DNA of 64,000 nucleotides from Xanthomonas campestris pv. phormiicola (GTDB lineage: Bacteria > Pseudomonadota > Gammaproteobacteria > Xanthomonadales > Xanthomonadaceae). The notes beneath the pieces are model-generated. The model worked only from the letters and a program-made list of their open reading frames with translations, searched no databases and had not been told where the DNA came from. Below are positions 56,507 to 64,000 of this stretch, in pieces. The first letter of the stretch is position 1, and every line of letters starts with the position of its first letter. The translations under genes and the position numbers were made by a program. The stretch is from assembly GCA_025666215.1 (NCBI GenBank), contig CP102593.1, positions 757,001 to 821,000 on the forward strand. Direction: 5' to 3'.

Positions 56507-57235
56507 ATGAGTAGCGAAGACGACACCCGGATCCAGCTGGAACCCTCGTGGAAGGCGCGGGTCGGCGACTGGCTGCTGCGCCCGGAGATGCGCGAGCTGG
56601 CCGCGTTCCTGCGCCAGCGCAAGGCCGCCGGCGCCCGCGTGTTCCCGCCCGGGCGGCAGATCTTCGCCGCGTTCGACGCGACCCCGTTCGACCAGGTCGA
56701 GGTGGTGATCCTCGGCCAGGATCCGTACCACGGCTACGGCCAGGCGCACGGGCTGTGCTTCTCGGTGCTGCCCGGGGTGCCGGTGCCGCCGTCGCTGCTG
56801 AACATCTACAAGGAGATCGAGGACGACCTGGGCATCCGCCGTCCCGATCACGGCTGCCTGCTGCCGTGGGCGCAGCGCGGCGTGCTGTTGCTCAACGCGG
56901 TGCTGACGGTCGAGGAAGGCCGCGCCGGCGCGCACCAGGGCAAGGGCTGGGAGGGCTTCACCGACCACGTCGTGGAGACCTTGAACCGCGAGCGCGAAGG
57001 CCTGGTGTTCCTGCTGTGGGGCAGCTATGCCCAGGCCAAGGGCAAGGTCATCGACACCCGCCGCCACCGCGTGCTGAAGGCGCCGCATCCCTCGCCGCTG
57101 TCGGCGCACCGCGGCTTCCTGGGCTGCAAGCACTTCTCCGCGGCCAACGACTACCTGCACCGCCGCGGCGCCGCGCCGATCGACTGGAGCCTGCCGCCGC
57201 GCGCGGCGCTGGACCCGGCCTTGACCGGCGGCTGA
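56507..57235 (+). CDS. ung: Uracil-DNA glycosylase
   Basis: Family 1 UDG removes uracil from DNA as the first step of base excision repair. The water-activating motif [20 protein letters not shown] and the DNA-intercalation loop [15 protein letters not shown] with catalytic His are both intact, and [20 protein letters not shown] is typical. 242 residues, normal length. It starts 18 bases after the response regulator and may be co-transcribed with it. Confidence 0.96.
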   Translation: MSSEDDTRIQLEPSWKARVGDWLLRPEMRELAAFLRQRKAAGARVFPPGRQIFAAFDATPFDQVEVVILGQDPYHGYGQAHGLCFSVLPGVPVPPSLLNIYKEIEDDLGIRRPDHGCLLPWAQRGVLLLNAVLTVEEGRAGAHQGKGWEGFTDHVVETLNREREGLVFLLWGSYAQAKGKVIDTRRHRVLKAPHPSPLSAHRGFLGCKHFSAANDYLHRRGAAPIDWSLPPRAALDPALTGG

Positions 57236-57311
57236 ACCGTGGTTCGACGGCGTCGCTTGGGGCGGGTGGCGTACACGAAAATTTCGCTGGCTTGGTGCTA
57301 GGTTTGGCGCT

Positions 57312-57325
57312 CGTAACCGGTTACG
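57312..57325. promoter_or_regulatory. Perfect 14-bp palindrome upstream of rpoH
   Basis: CGTAACCGGTTACG, an exact palindrome 122 bases before the first ATG chosen for rpoH and 77 past ung. Its TAACCGGTTA core resembles operator sites of LacI/GalR-type repressors, but no regulator is assigned. Confidence 0.5.
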
Positions 57326-57446
57326 CCTGCCTCACCCCAGTGTTCCAGCGGCTTCTGTCACAGTCCGTTTCCTGATTCGAATGTTCCATAAGCAGAACGC
57401 AGGAACTTTTTACTGTACCCAGCAGTCTAGTTAGTTGACTGCTAAG

Positions 57447-58334
<888 letters not shown>

Positions 58335-58374
58335 GTGGTGCGCCCAGCTGCGGATGATCGATCCGCCAAGCAAG

Positions 58375-58399
58375 AAGGCCCGGTTTTCCGGGCCTTTTT
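58375..58399 (+). terminator. Rho-independent terminator of rpoH
   Basis: AAGGCCCGG-TTTT-CCGGGCC followed by five T's, about 40 bases past the stop. Confidence 0.92.
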
Positions 58400-58456
58400 C
58401 GTTGCGCCAACGCGTGCGAAGACTGGCGATGCCGAGCCGCGGCGCGGCCGCGCAGG

Positions 58457-59098
58457 TTACGGCTCCGGCGGCGGACGCGCCACCGGCAGATGCCAGCCAT
58501 AACGGATCGCCATGAAGCGCAGGCCGAAGCACAGCGTGGCGCCGATCGCCAATCCCCATGGCTGCTGCAGGTGCAGCGCGTGCGCCGCGGCGACCACGCC
58601 GCCGCCGAGCAAGGCCGCCACCGCGTACAGCTCGGCCTGCAGCACCACCGGCGTGCGCGCCACCAGCAGGTCGCGGACGATGCCGCCGCCGATGCCGCTG
58701 AGCATGCCGAGCAGGGTCGCGCTGAGTGGACCCAGGCCGAACGCCAGCGCCTTGCTGGTGCCGTACACCGCGAACAGCGCCAGGCCGAGCGCATCGAAGA
58801 GTTGCACCGGGTTGCGCAGGCGCTCGACCGTGTTGTGGCTGTAGAAGGTCAGCAATCCGGCCAGGCAGGCGACGCCGAGATAGCGCGCGTCGCCGAGCGC
58901 GGCCGGCGGGGTGGCGCCGATCAGCACGTCGCGGGCGATGCCGCCGGAGACCGCGGCCGCGCACGACAGCACCAGCACGCCGAACAGGTCCAGGCGGTGG
59001 CGCACGCCGACGGTGGCGCCGCTGATCGCGAACACGAAGGTGCCGAGCAGGTCGAGCAGGAACAGGAAGGTCGCCAAGACGGCACTGCGCAGCGGCAA
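58457..59098 (-). CDS. TRIC-type (UPF0126) cation-channel family membrane protein
   Basis: A 213-residue membrane protein with seven hydrophobic segments in two homologous halves, each with a glycine motif followed by Arg-Asp: VSGGIARDVLIG and GIGGGIVRDLLV. That pattern defines the UPF0126/TRIC family (E. coli YicG, YadS), prokaryotic relatives of the trimeric intracellular cation channel. The ion carried is unknown; some members have been tied to glycine uptake. The 5' neighbour is an NADH dehydrogenase gene 34 bases upstream on the same strand. Confidence 0.88.
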   Translation of the reverse strand: MPLRSAVLATFLFLLDLLGTFVFAISGATVGVRHRLDLFGVLVLSCAAAVSGGIARDVLIGATPPAALGDARYLGVACLAGLLTFYSHNTVERLRNPVQLFDALGLALFAVYGTSKALAFGLGPLSATLLGMLSGIGGGIVRDLLVARTPVVLQAELYAVAALLGGGVVAAAHALHLQQPWGLAIGATLCFGLRFMAIRYGWHLPVARPPPEP

Positions 59099-59132
59099 GG
59101 GGCGGCTAGGATCGCAGCCCCGCCACGGGGTG

Positions 59133-60440
59133 TCACGCGGCCGTGGGCGGCTCGGGCGCCGCCGGCGCAGGCACGGAAGCGCGCGCGTCGTCGCCGAGGA
59201 TGATCCGCGCCGCGCGCTGGTAGCTCCAGTACGCCCAGGCCCAGTTGAGCAGCACCACCAGGCGGTTGCGGAAGCCGATCAGGAAGAACACGTGCGCGGC
59301 CAGCCAGAACCACCAGGCCAGCAGGCCCGACAGCTGCAGGCGGCCCAGATGCACGATCGCGGCCATGCGCCCGATGGTGGCCAGGTTGCCGTAGTCGGCA
59401 TAGCGGAACGGCGCGTCGCCGGGCTCGCCGCGCAGCCGCTTCGACACATTCTCGGCGACGTGCCGGCCCATCTGCTTGGCCGCCGGCGCCACCCCGGGCA
59501 CCGGCTTGCCGTCGGCCTGCTGCAAGGCGGCCAGGTCGCCGGCGACGAACACCTCCGGATGGTCGGGGATGCTGAGGTCCGGCTGCACCTGCACGCGGCC
59601 GCTGCGGTCCAGCGGCACGTCCAGGGTCCGCGCCAGCGGCGAGGCCGCCACGCCGGCGGCCCAGACCACGGTGCGCGCGGGCACGAAGGTGCTGCCCAGC
59701 CGATAGCCGCTGGCGTCGATGTCGGCCACCGGCACGCCGGTCAGCACTTCCACGCCGAGCTTTTCCAGCTGCCGTTGCGCCTTGGCCGACAGCCGCTCCG
59801 GGAACGAGGCGAGCACGCGCGGGCCGGCTTCGATCAGCCGCACCTTGGCCTCGGCCGGATCGATGCGGCGGAATTCGTGCTTGAGCGTATGCCGCGCGAT
59901 CTCGGCCAGGGTGCCGGCCAGTTCCACCCCGGTCGGGCCACCGCCGACGATGGCGAAACTGAGCCAGGCCGCGCGCGCGGCGGGGTTGCTCTCGGCTTCG
60001 GCGCGCTCGAACGCCAGCAGCAGGTGGCGGCGCAGGTGCAGCGCGTCGTCCAGGGTCTTCAGGCCGGGCGCATGCCGGGCCCATTCGTCGTGGCCGAAAT
60101 AGGCATGGGTGGCGCCGGTGGCGACCAGCAGGTAGTCGTAGTCCAGCGTCTCGCCGCCGGCCAGCTGCACCTGCCGCGCCTGCTTGTCCACGCGCAGCAC
60201 TTCGCCCAGGCGCACTTCCACGTTGTCCTGCTTGCGCAGGATCTGCCGCAGCGGCGCGGCGATGTCCGGCGACGACAGGCCGGCGGTGGCGACCTGGTAC
60301 AGCAGCGGCTGGAACAGGTGGTGGTTGCGGCGGTCGATCAGGGTGATGCGCAGCGGCGCCTTGGCCAGCGCGCGGGTGGCCCACAGCCCGGCGAAACCGC
60401 CGCCGACCACGATCAGGTGCGGAACGGGTGCGTTAGCCAT
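59133..60440 (-). CDS. ndh: Type II NADH:quinone oxidoreductase (NDH-2) family flavoprotein
   Basis: A 435-residue membrane-associated flavoenzyme that moves electrons from NADH to quinone without pumping protons. Two dinucleotide folds: FAD site LIVVGGGFAGLWATRALAK near the N-terminus and NAD site FAIVGGGPTGVELAGTLAE near residue 165; FVAGDLAAL marks the FAD ribityl contact. A hydrophobic C-terminal stretch (WWFWLAAHVFFLIGFRNRLV) fits the membrane hairpin seen in some members. ATG 60440 has GGAGA close before it. It is probably co-transcribed with the TRIC-type gene. Confidence 0.9.
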   Translation of the reverse strand: MANAPVPHLIVVGGGFAGLWATRALAKAPLRITLIDRRNHHLFQPLLYQVATAGLSSPDIAAPLRQILRKQDNVEVRLGEVLRVDKQARQVQLAGGETLDYDYLLVATGATHAYFGHDEWARHAPGLKTLDDALHLRRHLLLAFERAEAESNPAARAAWLSFAIVGGGPTGVELAGTLAEIARHTLKHEFRRIDPAEAKVRLIEAGPRVLASFPERLSAKAQRQLEKLGVEVLTGVPVADIDASGYRLGSTFVPARTVVWAAGVAASPLARTLDVPLDRSGRVQVQPDLSIPDHPEVFVAGDLAALQQADGKPVPGVAPAAKQMGRHVAENVSKRLRGEPGDAPFRYADYGNLATIGRMAAIVHLGRLQLSGLLAWWFWLAAHVFFLIGFRNRLVVLLNWAWAYWSYQRAARIILGDDARASVPAPAAPEPPTAA

Positions 60441-60640
60441 GCAGGTCTCCAGAAGAACGGAAAGGCGAGGCGCAAGCGGCGATCGGGATGCGCGCGATGG
60501 GCGCGGACGCTGCGCGCACGCCGCGGGGCGCAGCGCCGTGACGCACGCGGCGATCGCGGCGCCGTGCAGGGACTGGGGACTGTAACGGCATGCGCCTATA
60601 GTAGCGCGATGGCAGGCGCAGGCAGGAATGCGGAGGGCGC

Positions 60641-62368
60641 GTGGCAAGGCGAGCGACAGCAACGGATCGGCCTCTGGTTTCGCCCGTCGCGGCGACGCCG
60701 TCGCGGCTGGGCGGCCTGCTGTTCGCGCTGAAGATCCGCGTGCTGCAACTGCGCCGCGCGCTGCGCGATCTGCGCGGCGGACCGCGCCGGCATCGCCGCG
60801 ATGCGGGACTGCCGATCGGCCCTGCGGCGGTGTCCGAATCGGTCACCGCGCTATGGCCCGAGTCGCAGGAAACTTCGCCGCTGCTGGTCGCCGGCAAGAT
60901 CCACAACCTGCGCGTGGCCGCACGCAAGTTGCACGGGATCGAAATCCCGGCCGGCGCCACCTTCAGTTTCTGGCGGCAATTGGGCCGGGCCACACGCCGG
61001 CGCGGCTTCGCCGCCGGGCGCGAGCTGCGCGAAGGCTGCCTGGTGCCGTCGATCGGCGGCGGCCTGTGCCAGCTGTCCAATGCGATCTACGACGCGGCGC
61101 TGCGCCAGGGCCTGGAGATCGTCGAGCGGCATCGGCATACGCAGGTGATCGCCGGCTCGCTGGCCGAACGCGATCGCGACGCGGTGGTGTTCTGGAACTA
61201 CGTCGATCTGCGCCTGCGCGCGGAGTCGGCATGGCGCCTGGAAGTGTGGCTGGATGGCGATGACCTGCACGTGCGCATTCTCGGCGGTGCGCCTGCCGTC
61301 GCCGCGCTGCCGTTGCTGCCGCTGCGGCGCGCGTCGGCAGCGCCGGCGGCGCCGGCGGCGAACGACTGCACGCGTTGCGGCCGCGAGGCGTGCCACCGGC
61401 ATGTGCCGGCGAGCGCGCAGGGCCTCCGCCGCACCTGGCTGGTGGACGAGGACTGGCCGGAATTCGCCGACGACCGCCGGCGCCGCATGCAGCCGGGCGA
61501 TCGGGTGCTGGCGCTGCGCCGGAGCAGCCTCGCCGCGCTGCAGGCGGCCGTGCTGCAGCGCTGGTGGCTGCGGCGCGGGCTGCCGTTGCCGCAGCTGCGG
61601 CAGCGCGCGCAGCGCATCCGCCTGCGCGCGCTGTCGCGTCGGCTCGGCGCGCAGGACGTCGAACTGGTGGTGCCGCAGAGCCTGTTGCCGGGGCTGTGGC
61701 TGGCCGGCGAACTGCAGGGCCGGCGCTGGGAGGTGTGCATGACCGCCTTGCCGATGCATCTGCTGCAGGCGCGCCTGGACGTGGCGGCGCAGCGGCACCC
61801 CGACAGCCTCACGCTGCGCGATTTCCGCGCCGATCCGTTGCTGGTCGAGGCCGAACGCGCGGCGCTGGCGCAGGCGCGGCACTGGATCACCCCGCATCGC
61901 GAATTGCTGGCCTTGGCCGGCAGCCGCGGCATCGCCCTGCAGTGGCAGCGGCCGGTGCTGCCCGCCGCCGCACCCGGCGACCAGGCGGCGGCCACGCAGG
62001 TGCTGCTGGCGTCGTCGTCGCTGGCGCGCAAGGGCGCGTTCGAACTGCGCGAGGCGTTGCGGGGTTTGCCGGTGCAGTTGCTGTTGCCGCCAGGCGCGCA
62101 GGAGACGCCGCAATTCTGGAACGGCTTAAACGTGCGCCGGGTCGCGTCGATGGCCGCGGGCGTGCAGGCGGCCGCGCTGGTGGTGCTGCCGGCCTGGATC
62201 GAGCAGCAGCCGCGTGGCGTGCTGCTGGCCCTGGCGCTGGGCAAGCCGGTGATCGCCACCGCCGCCTGCGGTCTGGGCGCGGACGACGGCGCGTGGCGCT
62301 GCGTGGAAGCCGGCGACAGCGCCGCGCTGCGCGCGCAGCTGGTCGACGTGCTGGGTTTGCCGGGCTGA
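60641..62368 (+). CDS. VanW-domain protein fused to a glycosyltransferase-like region
   Basis: A 575-residue protein starting at a GTG with GGAGGG just before it. Residues ~85-215 match VanW (IPAGATFSFWRQLGRATRRR, SIGGGLCQLSNAIYDAALR, ERHRHTQV); the VanW domain's function is unknown although it accompanies some vancomycin-resistance loci. Next comes a small CxxC-x4-C-x2-H cluster (Cys243, Cys246, Cys251, His254) that may bind metal. The C-terminal ~300 residues look like a GT-B glycosyltransferase half, ending RGVLLALALGKPVIATAACG, the nucleotide-sugar-side motif. No signal peptide or membrane anchor is evident. The combination is unusual and the substrate unknown. Confidence 0.7.
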   Translation: MARRATATDRPLVSPVAATPSRLGGLLFALKIRVLQLRRALRDLRGGPRRHRRDAGLPIGPAAVSESVTALWPESQETSPLLVAGKIHNLRVAARKLHGIEIPAGATFSFWRQLGRATRRRGFAAGRELREGCLVPSIGGGLCQLSNAIYDAALRQGLEIVERHRHTQVIAGSLAERDRDAVVFWNYVDLRLRAESAWRLEVWLDGDDLHVRILGGAPAVAALPLLPLRRASAAPAAPAANDCTRCGREACHRHVPASAQGLRRTWLVDEDWPEFADDRRRRMQPGDRVLALRRSSLAALQAAVLQRWWLRRGLPLPQLRQRAQRIRLRALSRRLGAQDVELVVPQSLLPGLWLAGELQGRRWEVCMTALPMHLLQARLDVAAQRHPDSLTLRDFRADPLLVEAERAALAQARHWITPHRELLALAGSRGIALQWQRPVLPAAAPGDQAAATQVLLASSSLARKGAFELREALRGLPVQLLLPPGAQETPQFWNGLNVRRVASMAAGVQAAALVVLPAWIEQQPRGVLLALALGKPVIATAACGLGADDGAWRCVEAGDSAALRAQLVDVLGLPG

Positions 62369-62397
62369 GAAAGCGGGACGCGAACGACGCGCTCGGC

Positions 62398-64000
62398 TCA
62401 GTACAGATCCTGCGGATCCACATCCAGCGACCAGCGCACCCGCCGCGCCTGCGGCAGCGCATGGATCGCCGGCACCGCCGCGTCCAGCACCGCATGCAGC
62501 GCACGCCGCGTCGGCGCCGACAGCAGCAGCTGGGTGCGCTGGAAACCGGCGCGGCGCGGCATCGGCGCCGGCATCGGCCCGAAGCGCTGCACCTGCGCCT
62601 GCTCCGGCAGCAGCGCGCGCACCGCGCCGAGGAAGGCGTTGGCGTGTTCGACCTGCTTGGCTTCGGCGCGCAGCAGCGCCAGATATGCGAACGGCGGGAA
62701 GCCGGCCGCTTCGCGCTGCGCCAGTTCGGCCTCGGCGAAGGCGTGGTAGCCGCCGTGCACCAGGGTCTCCAGCAGCGCATGGCCGGGATGGTGGGTCTGC
62801 AGCCAGACCTCGCCCGGACGCGCGGCGCGGCCGGCGCGGCCGGCGACCTGGATCAGCTGCTGCGCCAGTTTCTCGCTGGCGCGGAAGTCGGCCGAGAACA
62901 GGCCCTCGTCGATGCCGACCACCACCACCCGGGTCAGCTGCGGCAGGTCGTGGCCCTTGGCCAGGATCTGCGTGCCGACCAGGATTCCGGGCTGCGTGCC
63001 GAGCGTGGCCAGTTGCGTCTCCAGCGCATCGCGGCGCTGGGTGGTGCCGCGGTCGATGCGCAGCACGGGGACGTCGGGGAAGGCCTGCAGCAGGCGTTCT
63101 TCCAGGCGCTCGGTGCCGATGCCCTGCGGCTGCAGCGCCAGGCTGCCGCAATCCGGGCAGGCCAGCGGCGCCGGCTGCCGCGCGCCGCAGTGGTGGCATT
63201 GCAGGCGGCGGCCGCCGGCATGCACGGTCATCGGCGTGGCGTGCAGCGGGGTGCTGCAGCGCTGGCACGGCGCGGTCCAGCCGCAGTCGTGGCACAGCAG
63301 CACCGGCGCGTAGCCGCGGCGGTTCTTGAACACCAGCACCTGGCCGCCGTCGGCCAGCGCGCTGCCGATGCCGGCCAGCACCTCCGGCGACAGGCCGTCC
63401 TGCAGCGGGCGTTTGCGCACGTCGAGCACGCGCACCGTCGGCGGTCGCGCCTCGCCGGCGCGGCGGGTCAGGCGCAGGTGCGCGTAGCGGCCGCTGGCGG
63501 CGTTGTGCAGGCTTTCCAGCGACGGCGTGGCGCTGCCCAGCAGCACCGGCACGTCCAGCGCCTTGCCGCGCACCAGGGCGAAATCGCGGGCGTGGTAGCG
63601 GATCCCGTCCTGCTGCTTGTAGCTGCCGTCGTGTTCCTCGTCGATCACGATCAGGCCGGCCTGCGGCAACGGCACGAACACCGCCGAACGGGTGCCGACC
63701 AGCACCCGCGCCTCGCCGCGCCAGGCCGCGGCCCAGACCCGCGCGCGTTCGTTGTCGGTGAGGCCCGAATGCAGCGCGTGTACCGGCACGCCCAGGCGCG
63801 CGCGGAACCGCGCCAGGGTCTGCGGGGTCAGGCCGATCTCCGGCACCAGCACCAGCGCCTGGCGGCCGCGCGCCAGGCAGGCGGCGATGGCCTGCAGGTA
63901 GACCTCGGTCTTGCCGCTGCCGGTGACCCCGTCGAGCAGGAACGGGGCGAAGCCCGGCGCGGCGACGACGGCGTCGATCGCGGCCTGCTGTTCGTCGTTC
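62398..64000 (-). CDS. priA: Primosomal replication helicase PriA, N-terminal part outside the window
   Basis: The C-terminal ~535 residues of PriA, the 3'-5' helicase that restarts stalled replication forks. The frame enters from the right edge and includes Walker A (GVTGSGKTEVY), VPEIGLTPQTL, DEEH in IVIDEEHDGSYKQQD, and the paired cysteine zinc site (CHDCGWTAPCQRCSTPL, CHHCG, CPDCG). The visible start-like ATG at 63852 is internal. The N-terminal DNA-binding domain lies beyond 64000. Confidence 0.95.
   Translation of the reverse strand, partial: NDEQQAAIDAVVAAPGFAPFLLDGVTGSGKTEVYLQAIAACLARGRQALVLVPEIGLTPQTLARFRARLGVPVHALHSGLTDNERARVWAAAWRGEARVLVGTRSAVFVPLPQAGLIVIDEEHDGSYKQQDGIRYHARDFALVRGKALDVPVLLGSATPSLESLHNAASGRYAHLRLTRRAGEARPPTVRVLDVRKRPLQDGLSPEVLAGIGSALADGGQVLVFKNRRGYAPVLLCHDCGWTAPCQRCSTPLHATPMTVHAGGRRLQCHHCGARQPAPLACPDCGSLALQPQGIGTERLEERLLQAFPDVPVLRIDRGTTQRRDALETQLATLGTQPGILVGTQILAKGHDLPQLTRVVVVGIDEGLFSADFRASEKLAQQLIQVAGRAGRAARPGEVWLQTHHPGHALLETLVHGGYHAFAEAELAQREAAGFPPFAYLALLRAEAKQVEHANAFLGAVRALLPEQAQVQRFGPMPAPMPRRAGFQRTQLLLSAPTRRALHAVLDAAVPAIHALPQARRVRWSLDVDPQDLY

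Overview
The window is high-GC, densely coded DNA that reads as the chromosome of a Xanthomonas species (Gammaproteobacteria, Lysobacterales). The main reasons are two proteins ending in the Xanthomonas-type XVIPCD type IV secretion signal, a subtype I-C CRISPR remnant whose repeats match those I recall from X. oryzae, a monomeric isocitrate dehydrogenase next to aceK, the rho/trxA//rhlB and ftsE-ftsX-ung-rpoH neighbourhoods, and dispersed GTGGGAGCGACTTCAGTCGCGAC and GGGACTCGGGACTGGGG repeats. The species is not identified.

Bases 1-9430 hold a 5'-truncated penicillin-binding/beta-lactamase-fold serine hydrolase, an AmiD-like amidase lipoprotein, and a cluster I read as interbacterial killing: two effectors of the bacteria-killing type IV system (5003-6979 with lytic transglycosylase, NlpC/P60-like, PG-binding and XVIPCD parts; 8016-9395 with lysozyme-like, PG-binding and XVIPCD parts). 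They sit with candidate immunity proteins: two paralogs of unknown fold at 2729 and 4050, and an LprI-type lysozyme-inhibitor lipoprotein at 7415. The secretion machine itself is not in the window.

Bases 9531-20582 are the most unusual part: a locus visibly richer in A/T than its surroundings. A six-gene minus-strand operon (nicotianamine-synthase-like enzyme, ATP-grasp ligase, outer-membrane factor, MFS exporter, membrane fusion protein, RND pump) faces a second nicotianamine-synthase-like gene on the plus strand. This looks like biosynthesis plus multi-route export of an undescribed SAM-derived, amide-linked small molecule. No opine dehydrogenase, histidine racemase or TonB-dependent receptor of the known staphylopine/pseudopaline systems is present.

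Bases 20796-27093 are ordinary core and small genes: a D-Ala-D-Ala dipeptidase, a CPXCG protein, two EF-hand proteins, a HAD hydrolase and a 2-oxoadipate dioxygenase/decarboxylase. An intact IS3-family element (27245-28487) follows. An MdtABC-type RND operon (36945 down to 28574) carries an unexplained 147-residue gene between mdtA and mdtB. Next come an M20 amidohydrolase, queF, a LysM protein and a lipoprotein.

Bases 40661-41306 are the wreck of a subtype I-C CRISPR-Cas locus: four decayed repeats fused directly to a twice-deleted cas3. The rest is mostly housekeeping: a SWIM-domain protein, icd-aceK, a TonB-like protein, rho, trxA and rhlB in the layout known from E. coli, ftsE-ftsX, a double-receiver response regulator, ung, rpoH, a TRIC-type membrane protein, a type II NADH dehydrogenase, a VanW fusion protein and the C-terminal part of priA running off the end.
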